Positions 8,497-18,426 are shown, counted from the stretch's first letter. The stretch: 64,000 nt of DNA from a candidate division KSB1 bacterium (GCA_024655945.1 JANLFK010000002.1:62001-126000), one strand, 5' to 3'. Made by a program: numbers and translations. The notes: generated from the sequence alone by a model not told the origin.

Positions 8497-9600
8497 TCAG
8501 GGGACGGCGCCACATTCCACGGCCTCGTCCACCATGGCGAGGTAGTTGGCCACCGGGACGTAGCTGGGAATAGAATTGCCCGATCCAACTGCGTAGCGCC
8601 CACGCGGGCCGCACGTCTCAATCAGGGTGCGCGTCCTCTGCCGCACCTGCTGAGGAGTTCCGGCAGCAAGGATATTGACGTCTACGCCCCCAAGCGCTGC
8701 TACACGCCCTTGGTAGCGCTCCTGGAACTCTTCCACTGGGAGGATGGCGTCTTCGAAAGAGTGCTTGCCGTCGATGCCCACCGTCCCCAGCAGGTCCTCC
8801 ATGATCGCCTCGAGATTGCCACACGAGTGCAGGAAGTACGGTACCCCGTGCTCATGAGCAAGGGCAGCAAACCGCTTGTGCCAGGGCAGCACGTATTGGC
8901 GCAAATGCTGCGGCGCGATCAACGTGCCTGTGCGGAACCCCATGTCATCGCCTTGGAAGATAGCCACCAAGTGGGGAAGTGAAAGGAGTCTTCGATAGTA
9001 CTCCTCGAAAGTGCGCCCCAGGCGGTCCACCAGTTCCTGCACCAGGTCTGGGTCATCATGGAGCGCCAGACACAAGCCTTCGTAGGACATGATCTGCGAC
9101 AGGTGTTCGAAAATGCCCCCCGCATGGCAGCTCAGCAGACCCATGCCTTCCGGCAGGTGCGCATTCACGTATTCAAGCTCGAAAAGGTCGGCATCTTCAA
9201 CCTTAGGCCATTCGTACTGCAGCAAGTCTTCGCGCGTCCGGATCACCCCGCCGTGCAGGTCTGCCCATGCCCTGTCCTTTTGGAAGCTCGTGCCTGGGTC
9301 CTGCGCCACGGCGAACTTTTTCAAAAATGGCAATGGACGTTCCAATCGCACACAATCGTAGCCAAGCCTGTACCACACTTCTATGAAGTTGTCCAAGGAG
9401 TGAACCTGCTGCGCCCGCTCTGTGTTCCAGGCCACCCATTCTCTGCCGAGAAGCTCAGTGACAATCGGCTGCAGCACGACGTCGTCGACGATGTACTCCA
9501 CCAGCGGCACGCGACGCGGTTCCTGGCGGCCAAGGAGAAGACTGATGAACTCTGCCGCGTTTGGCCTTGGCCGTTTCACTGGCAGATTCCGCAACTCCAC
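8497..9600 (-). CDS. UroD-family protein (paralogue 3, HSCG motif)
   Basis: 367 residues. The metal-site strand reads H258-S259-C260-G261-N262, the canonical H-x-C-G-N of methylcobamide:thiol methyltransferase-type UroD proteins. The C-terminal loop 'AVGSGNSIPSYVPVANY' is also family-like. The start region contains 'NAAEFISLLLGRQ'. Of the five paralogues in the window this keeps the most typical zinc motif. It sits between the heparinase-like gene (55 bases upstream) and the glycyl-radical activase (15 bases downstream). A methyl-transfer or decarboxylation step on a product of the operon's pathway is plausible but not shown. Confidence 0.82.
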   Translation of the reverse strand: MELRNLPVKRPRPNAAEFISLLLGRQEPRRVPLVEYIVDDVVLQPIVTELLGREWVAWNTERAQQVHSLDNFIEVWYRLGYDCVRLERPLPFLKKFAVAQDPGTSFQKDRAWADLHGGVIRTREDLLQYEWPKVEDADLFELEYVNAHLPEGMGLLSCHAGGIFEHLSQIMSYEGLCLALHDDPDLVQELVDRLGRTFEEYYRRLLSLPHLVAIFQGDDMGFRTGTLIAPQHLRQYVLPWHKRFAALAHEHGVPYFLHSCGNLEAIMEDLLGTVGIDGKHSFEDAILPVEEFQERYQGRVAALGGVDVNILAAGTPQQVRQRTRTLIETCGPRGRYAVGSGNSIPSYVPVANYLAMVDEAVECGAVP

Positions 9601-9655
9601 ATTGCCTCCTGTGGTTGAGAAAACAGCTGAAATGACTGACCACTCCCTGCCGGCC

Positions 9656-11710
9656 TCAGGTTGTCAAGCTCTCCACTTCGAATTCGGGCAGGGTGCCACG
9701 GTCGAAGACCAGCAGGTGCAGCTGCTTGTCATGCAAGGCGACCTGTAGGTTCCACACCTCCTTCTCGCGGCTGAGGCGAATCACCGGGTCTGGGTCGTCC
9801 GGCCTCAAGGGGCACCCGACGGTGAGCAGCAGCTGTTCAGTAGCGCGCTCCGTGGTGGCAAGCTCGGCGAACGGGAATATCCCCACCGTCTCTGGGACTG
9901 GATGCCTGTCTGCCCTCACCACGATCGGCACTGACCCAGCGCAGGCTGCGGCGAAGCGCGCTTGCGGTCGCAGGATAGTGAAGAGATTGTCGCGGCACAC
10001 CACCTCGCCCTTGCCGTCGCTGTTTTCCGCGTGCCACCTTGCGGCAAAGAGTGAGGCATCGCTCCTTTTACGCAATTTGTCCACCACCACCAGGCAAGGG
10101 ATGCCAGGCACAATGATCACCGTCCTGGTGACGGCATCTATGTCCGGATTGACCAGCTGGTAAGCGGCGGTGGCATCGCTCGCCCAAAACATGTACCCTT
10201 GCCGTTCGCCGATGCGCACCACCTTCGCAGAGGCCTGGGAGGCATTAGTCCCTTCTTTCCCGTCGTGGTACTGGTGCCCAATGCCTTCGACGAGCACCGT
10301 GTTGTGCGCGGGGGAAGTGCGGAGCAGCCACGCAGGATGGCGGTGGTCGTACGGAGGTCGCTTGATGTCGGCAAGTAGGACCTCGCCATAGCACTTGAGC
10401 ACCACGGAGTTGCGGTCGGCATGCTCGTGGTTGGCCGGTCCACCGCTGCGCATGGCCACCACCAAGTCGTCAAGCTCGTAACCGGTGCGCGCGATGACCC
10501 AGTCCAGGGCCAAGTGTTTGAGATGTTCGCGCTGAGATGGACTCGATGGGGTCACGCTTTCATCGAACCAGATGATCGAGTAGTGACTTTGCCGGTCTGC
10601 GTGATGCGTTGCCACGTGCTGGGCCAGGCCATCACGCGAGCGTCGAGCGATCCACAGGCCCGCACCAGAGTCAAAGCCGCGGCCACTGTCGCCAAAATTC
10701 ACCAGATAGTGCGGATTGTCGTAGTGGGGCATTTGCAGCGCCAGAATGAACTCCATCATGCCAGGGTAGTTTGCCAAGTCGAAAAGGTGCAAGCCTCTCT
10801 TGCGCGCGAGCATTTCCACGGTGAGCGCCATGTGCAGTGCCGTATAGTCCCAATAGGAACCACCCTCGTCATAGCTGCCGTCCCACGCAAAGCGGTTGAC
10901 AAAGGTGCGGTAGCTATACTCCACCATCTCCCACCATCGTTCAGTCCGCTGGTCAAAGCCCTCTAACGCTGCTGCGCCAACGGCAAGGGCACCCATGGGC
11001 ACAGCTTTCAGGTTCGTTTTGTCCAAGATCTCCGGCCAGCGACGCATGTCGCGCTCTTCCCAATAGCTCTCGCGGTCAAACCCCCATCCCACCACCTTCT
11101 CCGGATACCGCATGCCAAAGAGCGAGCGATAACACGGTTCGCAGCCTTTGTCACCAATCTGCCTTCGCATCTCTTGGCGCTCATCCTTGTCCAAAAGGCC
11201 GCCTAGCCAATCGTAGGCAAGCGACATGGCAATGGTGGTGGCCGGAGCGCGCTGCAGGCCGATTGTGTACACGCCAGCTTCCAGAAAATAGTCCCATTTC
11301 GGGTATTCAAGCAGACGCTTGACGGCCAAATGGGCCAGGGCCCCCCTGTTCCGCGTGCCGGTAATCAGGTAGACGAAGGCCTCCCGTTCTAAGATCTTGC
11401 ATGCCCGGTCGATGTCACGCAGGTGGTTGTGCAGGTCGATCTCCTTTTCCAGGAAACGCCGGTCCGGGGCGATGTCCATGTCAAGCAGCCCCTGCCAGTA
11501 GCTGCGCAACAGAGGGGTATTCACTTTCCGCTGGAGGGCCGGCACATCGTTCGCCGAAAAGAGGAGGCCGAGCGGGACATGCGCCTGGGCAGCCCCGCCC
11601 TTGCTGCCGGCTCGCACAATCGCTGGCGCTGCAGCCAGTAGGCTGGCGGCCATGCCTGCGTCGCGGAGAAACTCCCTGCGCGTCACTCCTCCTCTGCTAT
11701 GGTTTGCCAT
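9656..11710 (-). CDS. Heparinase II/III-like protein with twin-arginine signal
   Basis: 684 residues. The N-terminus 'TRREFLRDAGMAASLLAAA' is a twin-arginine (Tat) signal, so the protein should be exported folded. Residues ~45-390 form the alpha/alpha-toroid expected of polysaccharide lyases ('AWDGSYDEGGSYWDYTALHMAL'). The beta-sandwich carries the heparinase II/III signature N427-H428-E429-H430-A431-D432 in 'GPANHEHADRNSVVL'. Relatives cleave uronate-containing glycans such as heparin, heparan or alginate by beta-elimination, though many members remain untested. A GAGGAGG ribosome site precedes the ATG. It is second in its operon, 36 bases after the symporter. Confidence 0.82.
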   Translation of the reverse strand: MANHSRGGVTRREFLRDAGMAASLLAAAPAIVRAGSKGGAAQAHVPLGLLFSANDVPALQRKVNTPLLRSYWQGLLDMDIAPDRRFLEKEIDLHNHLRDIDRACKILEREAFVYLITGTRNRGALAHLAVKRLLEYPKWDYFLEAGVYTIGLQRAPATTIAMSLAYDWLGGLLDKDERQEMRRQIGDKGCEPCYRSLFGMRYPEKVVGWGFDRESYWEERDMRRWPEILDKTNLKAVPMGALAVGAAALEGFDQRTERWWEMVEYSYRTFVNRFAWDGSYDEGGSYWDYTALHMALTVEMLARKRGLHLFDLANYPGMMEFILALQMPHYDNPHYLVNFGDSGRGFDSGAGLWIARRSRDGLAQHVATHHADRQSHYSIIWFDESVTPSSPSQREHLKHLALDWVIARTGYELDDLVVAMRSGGPANHEHADRNSVVLKCYGEVLLADIKRPPYDHRHPAWLLRTSPAHNTVLVEGIGHQYHDGKEGTNASQASAKVVRIGERQGYMFWASDATAAYQLVNPDIDAVTRTVIIVPGIPCLVVVDKLRKRSDASLFAARWHAENSDGKGEVVCRDNLFTILRPQARFAAACAGSVPIVVRADRHPVPETVGIFPFAELATTERATEQLLLTVGCPLRPDDPDPVIRLSREKEVWNLQVALHDKQLHLLVFDRGTLPEFEVESLTT

Positions 11711-11746
11711 GACTTTTCCTCCTCTTTGTGAAGGCTGGCCTGCTCA

Positions 11747-13624
11747 TCATGTTCGCATCGCCGCTTTCTGTGTCCTCGTGCCAAAATAGGCAAAAACGCC
11801 GCCGGTCGCGCATAGAATCCCCCCAACGGCCAGCCGCACCGGGATGGCGTCCCGGCATGCGGGATCCATCATCTGCAGGAATACCACTGCCCCAACGGTT
11901 ATAGCCAGCCTCCCCACCAACGGCAAACTCGACGCCATGCGCCTGCCTGAACCGTAGACTTCGCGTTGGACGTCGATTGGCACCGCCAACTTGGCGAAAA
12001 ACTTCTCAACTTGCGCCAGGTCCTGGGTGGACTCCCGCGCATTGAGCCTGGCGAAAAAGTGCAGGGCGAAGGCAAAGAGTGCCGACACCAGGCACACCAG
12101 CGCCACGCCGGTCGCGCTGAGCGGCGCAAAATGGAGCACCACCATCGCCTGTGCCGCAGCCCACAGAAGTGCTAACCCCGCACTCGCGACAGGGTTCTTC
12201 CTGTGCAAATGAGCAAACGGCCTTGCCAGGAGAAGAGTAGCAAATGTGAGTCCGATGGTCGCATAGAGCTGGAACCCCACCGGCCAATGGAGCACAAACC
12301 GGGTTACCGCGCTGGCAAGCGTACCAGCGATCACCGCATTGGCGGCCGACCAGCGCGGGAGACTCTTGAACACCAAGCCAAAGGCGAGGGGGATGGCCAA
12401 GGGCATGTAGAAGAGCGACAGGAAGACAACCATCAAGTTGAAGATGCCGAGGTTGCTCTTGGCATAGAGGATGGCTGTACCCATGGTCACAATGCCCAGA
12501 AAGACGGTAGCCATTCGGCCTACAAACAGAATCTGTCGATCGGTTGCTCGCTTGTTGATGAGCCCGGCGTACAGGTCCCTGGAGATAACCGAGGAGTCAA
12601 GGTTGTAGCCAGCGTTGATCGTGCTCAAGGTTGCGGCAAACATCGCCACAAGGAAGAAACCAATCAGACCCTTGGGCAGTGTCTTCAACACAATGCCGAC
12701 GTAGACGAGGTCCTCCGGCTTGAACTGGCCCGAGAAGAAGGGGGTTTGGGAAAGGTCCGGCCAGAGCACAGATGCCACCAGCGGCGGTATGCCAAACAGC
12801 ACCGGAACGGTGAGAAAAAGGAGACTTCCCATCAAACCCACTCTCTTTGCCTCTTTCTCATCCGGGACGCTGTAGTAGCGCTGCGCCGGTGCCCAATTGG
12901 CGTTCACGATGTTGAAGGCGGTGATGGCAATCAAGTAGTGAATATCATAATCAAGGCCGCTGTACGAATGGGAGAACTTGAGTGGGGGAATCTGCTCCAA
13001 GAGGGGCCCAAGGCCCCCGACCAGCTGCAGGCTCAAGGGCATGACCACAGCAGTGACGGCGATGAGGATCAGAAATTGCACCACGTCGGCAATGGTCACT
13101 GCCCACAAGCCGCCGAGCATGGTGTAGACCAGGATCACCACCCCGGCTGCGACAATCACCCACTCGATGGGGAGGCCAATGGTGGACGCAATAATCTTGG
13201 AGACCGCAGTCAGGGTAATGCCCCTGCCCAGCATGCCGCTGAGCACCATGACGTACCCCACCATCTGCCGTGTCGTGGCGTTGTAGCGCGTAGTTGTGTA
13301 CTCCACCGGCGACACCACGCGCGCGCGCCGCCATCGCGCTGCAGTCATCCGATAGCCGATGAAGAACGCCACTGACCAGGTGAGAAAGTAGATGACCCCG
13401 AACAGCCCAGTGTGGTACACGAATCCCGCCGCCCCAGTAAAAGTCCAGGCAGTAAAATTCCCCATGTACAGCGATATGCCGCTCACCCACCACGGTATCA
13501 TGTTGCCACCGGCGAAAAATTCCTTGGCACCCTTCATGAACCTGGAGAAGTAGACGCCTATCCCCACCAGGAGGACGGCGTAGACCAGGAGAGCATAGTA
13601 GTCAGCGGGTGCCAGATTGCGCAT
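11747..13624 (-). CDS. Sodium:solute symporter family transporter
   Basis: 625 residues, highly hydrophobic, with roughly 13-14 membrane helices. The start 'ADYYALLVYAVLLVGIGVYFSRFMKGAKEFFAGGN' and the following 'WWVSGISLYMGNFTAWTFTGAAG' match the first helices of SSS-family sodium symporters, and 'ATLSTINAGYNLDSSVISRDLY' is the family's TM8-region segment. It would bring a sugar, sugar acid or related solute into the cell using the sodium gradient. It heads the nine-gene operon down to 2802, so it likely imports that pathway's substrate. I see no clear ribosome site at the ATG. Confidence 0.9.
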   Translation of the reverse strand: MRNLAPADYYALLVYAVLLVGIGVYFSRFMKGAKEFFAGGNMIPWWVSGISLYMGNFTAWTFTGAAGFVYHTGLFGVIYFLTWSVAFFIGYRMTAARWRRARVVSPVEYTTTRYNATTRQMVGYVMVLSGMLGRGITLTAVSKIIASTIGLPIEWVIVAAGVVILVYTMLGGLWAVTIADVVQFLILIAVTAVVMPLSLQLVGGLGPLLEQIPPLKFSHSYSGLDYDIHYLIAITAFNIVNANWAPAQRYYSVPDEKEAKRVGLMGSLLFLTVPVLFGIPPLVASVLWPDLSQTPFFSGQFKPEDLVYVGIVLKTLPKGLIGFFLVAMFAATLSTINAGYNLDSSVISRDLYAGLINKRATDRQILFVGRMATVFLGIVTMGTAILYAKSNLGIFNLMVVFLSLFYMPLAIPLAFGLVFKSLPRWSAANAVIAGTLASAVTRFVLHWPVGFQLYATIGLTFATLLLARPFAHLHRKNPVASAGLALLWAAAQAMVVLHFAPLSATGVALVCLVSALFAFALHFFARLNARESTQDLAQVEKFFAKLAVPIDVQREVYGSGRRMASSLPLVGRLAITVGAVVFLQMMDPACRDAIPVRLAVGGILCATGGVFAYFGTRTQKAAMRT

Positions 13625-13693
13625 GTCTTATGCCCAAGGCTCCACCTGTTCATACTGAGCGGCCAAGCGCCGCCTGCTTGCTACAAAAACAGC

Positions 13694-13742
13694 TTGATTT
13701 TCTCGTCGCGGGAGCATACTTTTCGGGGTCACCGTGCCACAA
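13694..13742. promoter_or_regulatory. Candidate overlapping divergent promoters between symporter operon and aminotransferase
   Basis: The 143-base gap separates divergent genes. On the plus strand TTGATT (13694-13699) lies 17 bases before TACTTT (13717-13722). On the minus strand TTGTGG (13737-13742) lies 18 bases before TATGCT (13713-13718). The two -10 boxes would overlap around AGCATACT. Both are weak matches, so this is a suggestion only. Confidence 0.3.
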
Positions 13743-13767
13743 GCGAAGCTGAGAAAGGACCGACGTT

Positions 13768-14967
13768 ATGACGCCTGCTCATCGCCAGCACTACGAAAGG
13801 GCCCTCCAGGTTATCCCCTGGGCAACCCAGACGAATGCCAAGCGGTACAGACCCGAGTGGCCGCACATGCCGCCTTTTATCCGTCGCGGCGCAGGTTGCC
13901 GGCTGTGGGACCTGGATGGGCGCGAGTACATCGACTTCCGTTGCGCCCTGGGGCCGATTATCTTAGGATACCAGCACCCGGTGGTGGACGAAGCGGTCCG
14001 CGCTCAAATGTCCAGCGGCGTGCTGTTCAGCATGGCCGGCCCAGTGGAACTGGAAGCTGCCGAGGCGGTGGTGCGCACCGTGCCCTGGATAGAGCAAATC
14101 CGCTTCCTGAAAACGGGAGCCGATGCATGCACGGCCTGTGTGCGGCTGGCTCGCGCCTTCACCGCCCGCGACCACGTCCTGAGCGTCGGCTACCACGGCT
14201 ACCACGGCTGGTCGGTGCCAGACTGGCCACATGCAGGCGTGCCGGCAACGGTTCGCGGCTACACCCACGTGATCCCCTATGGCGACGTGCCGGCTGCGGA
14301 GCGCGCCTTCGCCGACTGGGGCGAGCAGCTCGCCGCTGCCATCGTGGAACCGTACGACTGGCAGCACCCTGACGGGGCGCCGTTTCTCCGCCGCCTGCGC
14401 GAGCTGTGCACCGCGCACGGGGCCCTGCTCATCTACGACGAAGTGCTCACCGGCTTCCGTCTGGCGCGCGGTGGGGCACAAGAGTACTTCGGTGTAACCC
14501 CAGATTTGGCTGCCTATGCCAAGGCCATGGCAAACGGCTATCCCCTCTCCGCGTTCGCCGGAAAACGGCGCTTCATGCAGCAGCTGGAAAAGACCGTCAT
14601 CACCATCACCCATGGCGGCGAGACGCTCTCTCTGGCTGCCTGCAAGGCTACGATGCAGGTGATGCACGCCCAGCCGGTCCACGAGCACATCTTTGCCATG
14701 GGCGAGCGGCTGATGAATGGCTTTGCCGATATCATCCGGGAGCTTCAAGCGCCAGCCAAGGTCATAGGGCTTCCCCCCGCTCCCGTCCTCACCTTCGTCA
14801 CTGGCGAGCCGCAGCGCGATACCCAGCTACGAAACGCCTTCTTCGACGGACTCTACGCCGCCGGCATCTTCGCAAACGACCGCTGGTTCATCAGCTACGC
14901 CCATCAGCCAGAGGACATCGACCAGACGTTAGAAAAGGCCCGAAAGAGCCTACAGGCGCTGCTTTAG
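13768..14967 (+). CDS. Class III aminotransferase, glutamate-1-semialdehyde aminomutase-like
   Basis: 399 residues, PLP-dependent fold type I. The Schiff-base lysine is K252 in 'AYAKAMANGYPLSAF' and the pyridine-nitrogen Asp is D224 in 'IYDEVLTGFR'. 'DLDGREYIDFRCALGPIILGYQHP' is the family's N-terminal core. The similarity pattern is closest to GSA-2,1-aminomutase-like enzymes that serve amino-sugar or secondary-metabolite pathways rather than HemL itself, judged from the non-standard active-site surroundings. AAAGGA at 13753-13758 is the ribosome site. It is the only plus-strand gene between 2802 and 63995 and is transcribed divergently from the symporter operon, so it may share that promoter region. 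Its amino-group substrate is unknown. Confidence 0.82.
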   Translation: MTPAHRQHYERALQVIPWATQTNAKRYRPEWPHMPPFIRRGAGCRLWDLDGREYIDFRCALGPIILGYQHPVVDEAVRAQMSSGVLFSMAGPVELEAAEAVVRTVPWIEQIRFLKTGADACTACVRLARAFTARDHVLSVGYHGYHGWSVPDWPHAGVPATVRGYTHVIPYGDVPAAERAFADWGEQLAAAIVEPYDWQHPDGAPFLRRLRELCTAHGALLIYDEVLTGFRLARGGAQEYFGVTPDLAAYAKAMANGYPLSAFAGKRRFMQQLEKTVITITHGGETLSLAACKATMQVMHAQPVHEHIFAMGERLMNGFADIIRELQAPAKVIGLPPAPVLTFVTGEPQRDTQLRNAFFDGLYAAGIFANDRWFISYAHQPEDIDQTLEKARKSLQALL

Positions 14968-14977
14968 AAGCCTCGCC

Positions 14978-16063
14978 TCAATGCTCGCTGCCAGCGCGCA
15001 TTGGCCGCGGCGGCTTCCTTTCTTCGCAAAGACTACGTTCGGGGCCGGCTGCAGGGCTTGCCCCATCCTGGAGCACCGCCGCTTTGTGACAATACTCCCG
15101 CAGCAGGCTCAGATATTCGCGATACTGCTGCAATGACACGTGCGGTGGCGTCTGGTGGTCCGCCGAGGGGATAAACCCGCCCTGGCGCATCACAGGCAGG
15201 AGGCGCTCAAACTCCGCACGGATAGCCTCAGGCCCTTTGTCCAGTACCAACTTGTCAAAAGCGCCGATCAGCTTGAAGCGCGGGTGGCGCTGGCGGATCT
15301 TTGCCACGTCCACGCCGGCCATCCGTTCCAAGGGCGCGATCCCCTCGATGCCGACCTCCTCCAGCCAGGGTATGAGTTCAGTGACGTCGCCATCAGAGTC
15401 CACGAATGGGATGATCCCATAGCTCTTCAACACTGGGACGATCTCGCGGTAATAGGGGGCCAGAAACTCGTCGAACATCGCCTTGGACAGCATCGGCCCG
15501 TGGTTGTAGGACATGTCCTCCGCGAAAGTCATGTATTCGGGTCGAAGGATGCTGCACAACTCGTGCACCACGTGCAAGTTGAACGCCAGCAAGTCCGCGT
15601 TGATTTCGTGGATGAGCTCCGGCTGGTCGTAGAAGGCCAACAGATGTTCCTCGATGCCAAGCAGCTCCCTAGGGCCCCAAAAGAAACCATCTAATGTCAA
15701 CCAGACTACAAGCTCACCACGGGCGTGAGGCTGCACCCACGAGCGCGCCACCGCCTCCTCGAAGGCCGGCCAAGGGTAGAGAAAGCGCTTAAAGTCGACG
15801 TACTCCTGCCGGCTGCGAACGAGCCGAGCACCATGAGAGGCCGGCTTTGGGCAAGCCGGGGCAAGCGGGGTTACCCAAATCTGCCGGTACGGGTCGTGGC
15901 CCAGGTATACGTTGATTTCAGTAAAGTCCGTCAGGTGGCGAGGCAGACCCTCTTCGTACCATCGCTCTAAGGTCTTGTCCCACCACATGGCCCACTCGAT
16001 CATCGGGAGCCTGTCCACCGGCTCGAACGCCATGACCCGCCGAAAGCGCTCCACGTGCGTCAT
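14978..16063 (-). CDS. UroD-family protein (paralogue 5, degenerate DSDG motif)
   Basis: 361 residues with the UroD barrel and N-terminal 'HVERFRRVMAFEPVDRLPMIEW'. At the metal site both usual ligands are gone: the strand reads D222-S223-D224-G225-D226 in place of H-x-C-G-N. The C-terminal loop 'SADHQTPPHVSL' is retained in position. The final ~30 residues are Pro/Arg-rich and look unstructured. It is the last gene of the 28343-to-14978 operon, 23 bases after a glycosidase-like gene, and converges on the aminotransferase gene 10 bases away. With zinc ligands missing, a methyltransferase role is doubtful; a metal-independent decarboxylase-type or carboxylate-binding role is possible. Confidence 0.75.
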   Translation of the reverse strand: MTHVERFRRVMAFEPVDRLPMIEWAMWWDKTLERWYEEGLPRHLTDFTEINVYLGHDPYRQIWVTPLAPACPKPASHGARLVRSRQEYVDFKRFLYPWPAFEEAVARSWVQPHARGELVVWLTLDGFFWGPRELLGIEEHLLAFYDQPELIHEINADLLAFNLHVVHELCSILRPEYMTFAEDMSYNHGPMLSKAMFDEFLAPYYREIVPVLKSYGIIPFVDSDGDVTELIPWLEEVGIEGIAPLERMAGVDVAKIRQRHPRFKLIGAFDKLVLDKGPEAIRAEFERLLPVMRQGGFIPSADHQTPPHVSLQQYREYLSLLREYCHKAAVLQDGASPAAGPERSLCEERKPPRPMRAGSEH

Positions 16064-16086
16064 GAGTCTGCGCCCTGTCCTGTCCC

Positions 16087-18426
16087 CTACAGCATCAACT
16101 CGGCGGCCCTGCGCTCCATGTAGCCTTCTTCGATGAACGGTTCGTCATCCATGTGCTTGCGCATGAGCTCAATGCGACGGTCAAGAAGTTCGCCCAGATT
16201 GTCGCCATACATGAGGGGTGTCTCCCCTTTGTCTGTCAATGACATGAACGCCACCGAGCTTACCCAGAGCTTTTTCAGGCGCTCGGTATTTTCGATTTCC
16301 TTCTCCATGAGATCGCGCACCATGTCGCGGTAGCGTCTCTTCTTTGCCGCAGTGGTGGCGTTCATGTACCCATGCACCCCAGCGATCCACGCCGCCACGT
16401 TTCGCTGGGTCATAAACCAGCAGCGGAGAGCGCGCAGCCGCACAAGGTGGTCTACGATGACATTTCCTTGCCCAAGGTCAGCCGTGGCCTCCTCGCCGAT
16501 TGCCTCCAACTTCTCGATAGCACTGTCCAATGGGTCCCAGAGATACCTGTCGATCCTCTCCACATCCAATTCGCTCTTCTCTGGCGTGGTCAAGTGGAAG
16601 AGCACGTCACGGCTCAAATCCACGTTGTTCGGGTTGTGGGGCGTCGAGCACACAAAGTCCTGATAGAAAGCCTTCTCACTGTCCGGTATCGCGTCAAGGT
16701 TCGGGACCAGGGGGCGCGCCCACAGACGGTACCAGGTGAAGCCAAACGTGGCATAGAGCGGCGTCACAATGGGGAAAGCCAGAATTGCCTCCTCGGCGAG
16801 ATTCCAGGCCGTTAGCAACGTGCGGGAAAGACGCTCCCCCGCCCACTTGCGAGCAAGGATCTCCAGTTCTGCATCAAAATCCATACTCGGGTCAAAGAGA
16901 TAGCGCCAGGCAATTTCGTGATTCACGTTGTAGGGAACCAACTCAGGCGGGTATGTGCCGCCGGAATGCGCAAGGTACTGCACGCCGCCTGCATGCATAG
17001 CGCGCAGCTTGCGATAGGTCAGCTTTGGATATGGCACACCCAGCAGGGGGTCAAACATGAGGTGAGGCCCGGCCGTAAAGTAGAAGTGGGCCCACGCTCC
17101 CTTTTCAGCCAGCTCCACCATCAACTTCTTTTCGCGCGCGTCAAAGTCAAGCTGATACACGCTGCCGGCATTGATGGCCTTGTTCTCTGGATACTGCGGG
17201 TGGGCATAGGGCACATCCCATCCGCGAGCAATCAGGGTTGCCGCCTCGACGTCGACACCGTCGCCGAGCCCAGCCCACACAGTGTCGTGTTCGCCGTAGA
17301 AGGATTCCAGGCGGGTCATGACCCGAAACTCAGGGTTGACCTCCCGAGCGGCATCACGCAACAGTCTGAGGAAGCGGAGCGCGTTTTCTCCTGCCACCTC
17401 GGCAATTTCCTTGTCATCCTTCCATTCGCGAATCAAGTACGCGCCGCCGTTCCGGCCCACGTAGAGCGACTTGGTATGCTCAAAGCCCGCGCCGCTATCG
17501 TTCGTCCACACGGCCAGGAAGCCCAACTCTGGTACCTCGCGCATCAGCTTCCTCATCATCTCTGCGTAATGGGCGCGCACGCGTGGGTGAGCAGTGGTCA
17601 TATTGTAGCGTGGCTTGAAGCTCCGGAAAGGGTGATCCACGCGCGCCCCCCTGAGCATCGGGTAGCGCGCAAAAAACTCTTCAGGCACCGAACGCGGTTC
17701 GAAACAGAGAAGCCCGGGCGTCAGGCCGTACTTGCGTGCCAACTGCGCATTTTCCTTCAGATTGGCGAGGTTAGCAGAGAGGTAGTAGAGCGGATAGATG
17801 CCCTTGTTCAGTTCCGTGGAGACAAACTGGTCTAAGGCAGGACAGTAGGTGTAGAACATCGGATAGACTTCGCCCTTGGGCCCGGTCTCCAGTCCCATGG
17901 GGAAGGCGAGGCCATTCACCTCGATGTGCGTGAAGCCCAGGCGCGCGAGCTCGCGGATATACCGCTCTTTGTCCATGCCCCGCTGCACGCGCCCCTCCTG
18001 CGTGAGAAAGTAGTCGTACGAGACGCGCTGCCACTTGAAGGCCGTCGGGAAGACCCTACCCTTGTCAAATGGGGCGAGGTCACGATCCGCCAGGTGTTCG
18101 ACCACGTAGCGCATGAAGCTGTACAGCAAATTGGCCCTGGAGGTGAGCAGCACACCGGAGCCATCGGCCTGCAGCTGCAGGTAGGCAAATTCGTTGGCAA
18201 GGTCTGCCCGAAGCTGGTGCACGGCATCCACAGCGAGCGGGCAATGTTCCACTGTCCCGACGCATAACATGCCTGGTCTGGGCTTCGCGCGGCGCGTGCG
18301 CGTTGCCTCCACCGAGGCTCCGGGCAGCCGGAACGCCAATTCGTGTGCCACGGTTTGCGCTACCAGCGGTCCCTGTGCCTTGTACACAATCACGCGCACC
18401 TTCTGCAAGGCGTCTTTCACCTTCAT
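16087..18426 (-). CDS. Putative glycoside hydrolase (GH20/GH67-like layout), family not identified
   Basis: 779 residues without a signal peptide. The first ~135 residues look like the small alpha/beta domain that precedes the barrel in GH20, GH67 and GH84 enzymes. A TIM barrel of about 350 residues follows ('SYDYFLTQEGRV', 'LARLGFTHIEVNGLAFP', 'FLAVWTNDSGAGFEHT', 'VMTRLESFYGEHDTVW'), and then a long helical C-terminal region. An acid/base or nucleophile pair may be D and E in 'TNDSGAGFE', but I cannot prove it. GGAGG eight bases before the ATG is a good ribosome site. Its place next to two glycosidases, a heparinase-like protein and a sugar dehydrogenase supports cytosolic breakdown of imported oligosaccharides. 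Confidence 0.6.
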   Translation of the reverse strand: MKVKDALQKVRVIVYKAQGPLVAQTVAHELAFRLPGASVEATRTRRAKPRPGMLCVGTVEHCPLAVDAVHQLRADLANEFAYLQLQADGSGVLLTSRANLLYSFMRYVVEHLADRDLAPFDKGRVFPTAFKWQRVSYDYFLTQEGRVQRGMDKERYIRELARLGFTHIEVNGLAFPMGLETGPKGEVYPMFYTYCPALDQFVSTELNKGIYPLYYLSANLANLKENAQLARKYGLTPGLLCFEPRSVPEEFFARYPMLRGARVDHPFRSFKPRYNMTTAHPRVRAHYAEMMRKLMREVPELGFLAVWTNDSGAGFEHTKSLYVGRNGGAYLIREWKDDKEIAEVAGENALRFLRLLRDAAREVNPEFRVMTRLESFYGEHDTVWAGLGDGVDVEAATLIARGWDVPYAHPQYPENKAINAGSVYQLDFDAREKKLMVELAEKGAWAHFYFTAGPHLMFDPLLGVPYPKLTYRKLRAMHAGGVQYLAHSGGTYPPELVPYNVNHEIAWRYLFDPSMDFDAELEILARKWAGERLSRTLLTAWNLAEEAILAFPIVTPLYATFGFTWYRLWARPLVPNLDAIPDSEKAFYQDFVCSTPHNPNNVDLSRDVLFHLTTPEKSELDVERIDRYLWDPLDSAIEKLEAIGEEATADLGQGNVIVDHLVRLRALRCWFMTQRNVAAWIAGVHGYMNATTAAKKRRYRDMVRDLMEKEIENTERLKKLWVSSVAFMSLTDKGETPLMYGDNLGELLDRRIELMRKHMDDEPFIEEGYMERRAAELML

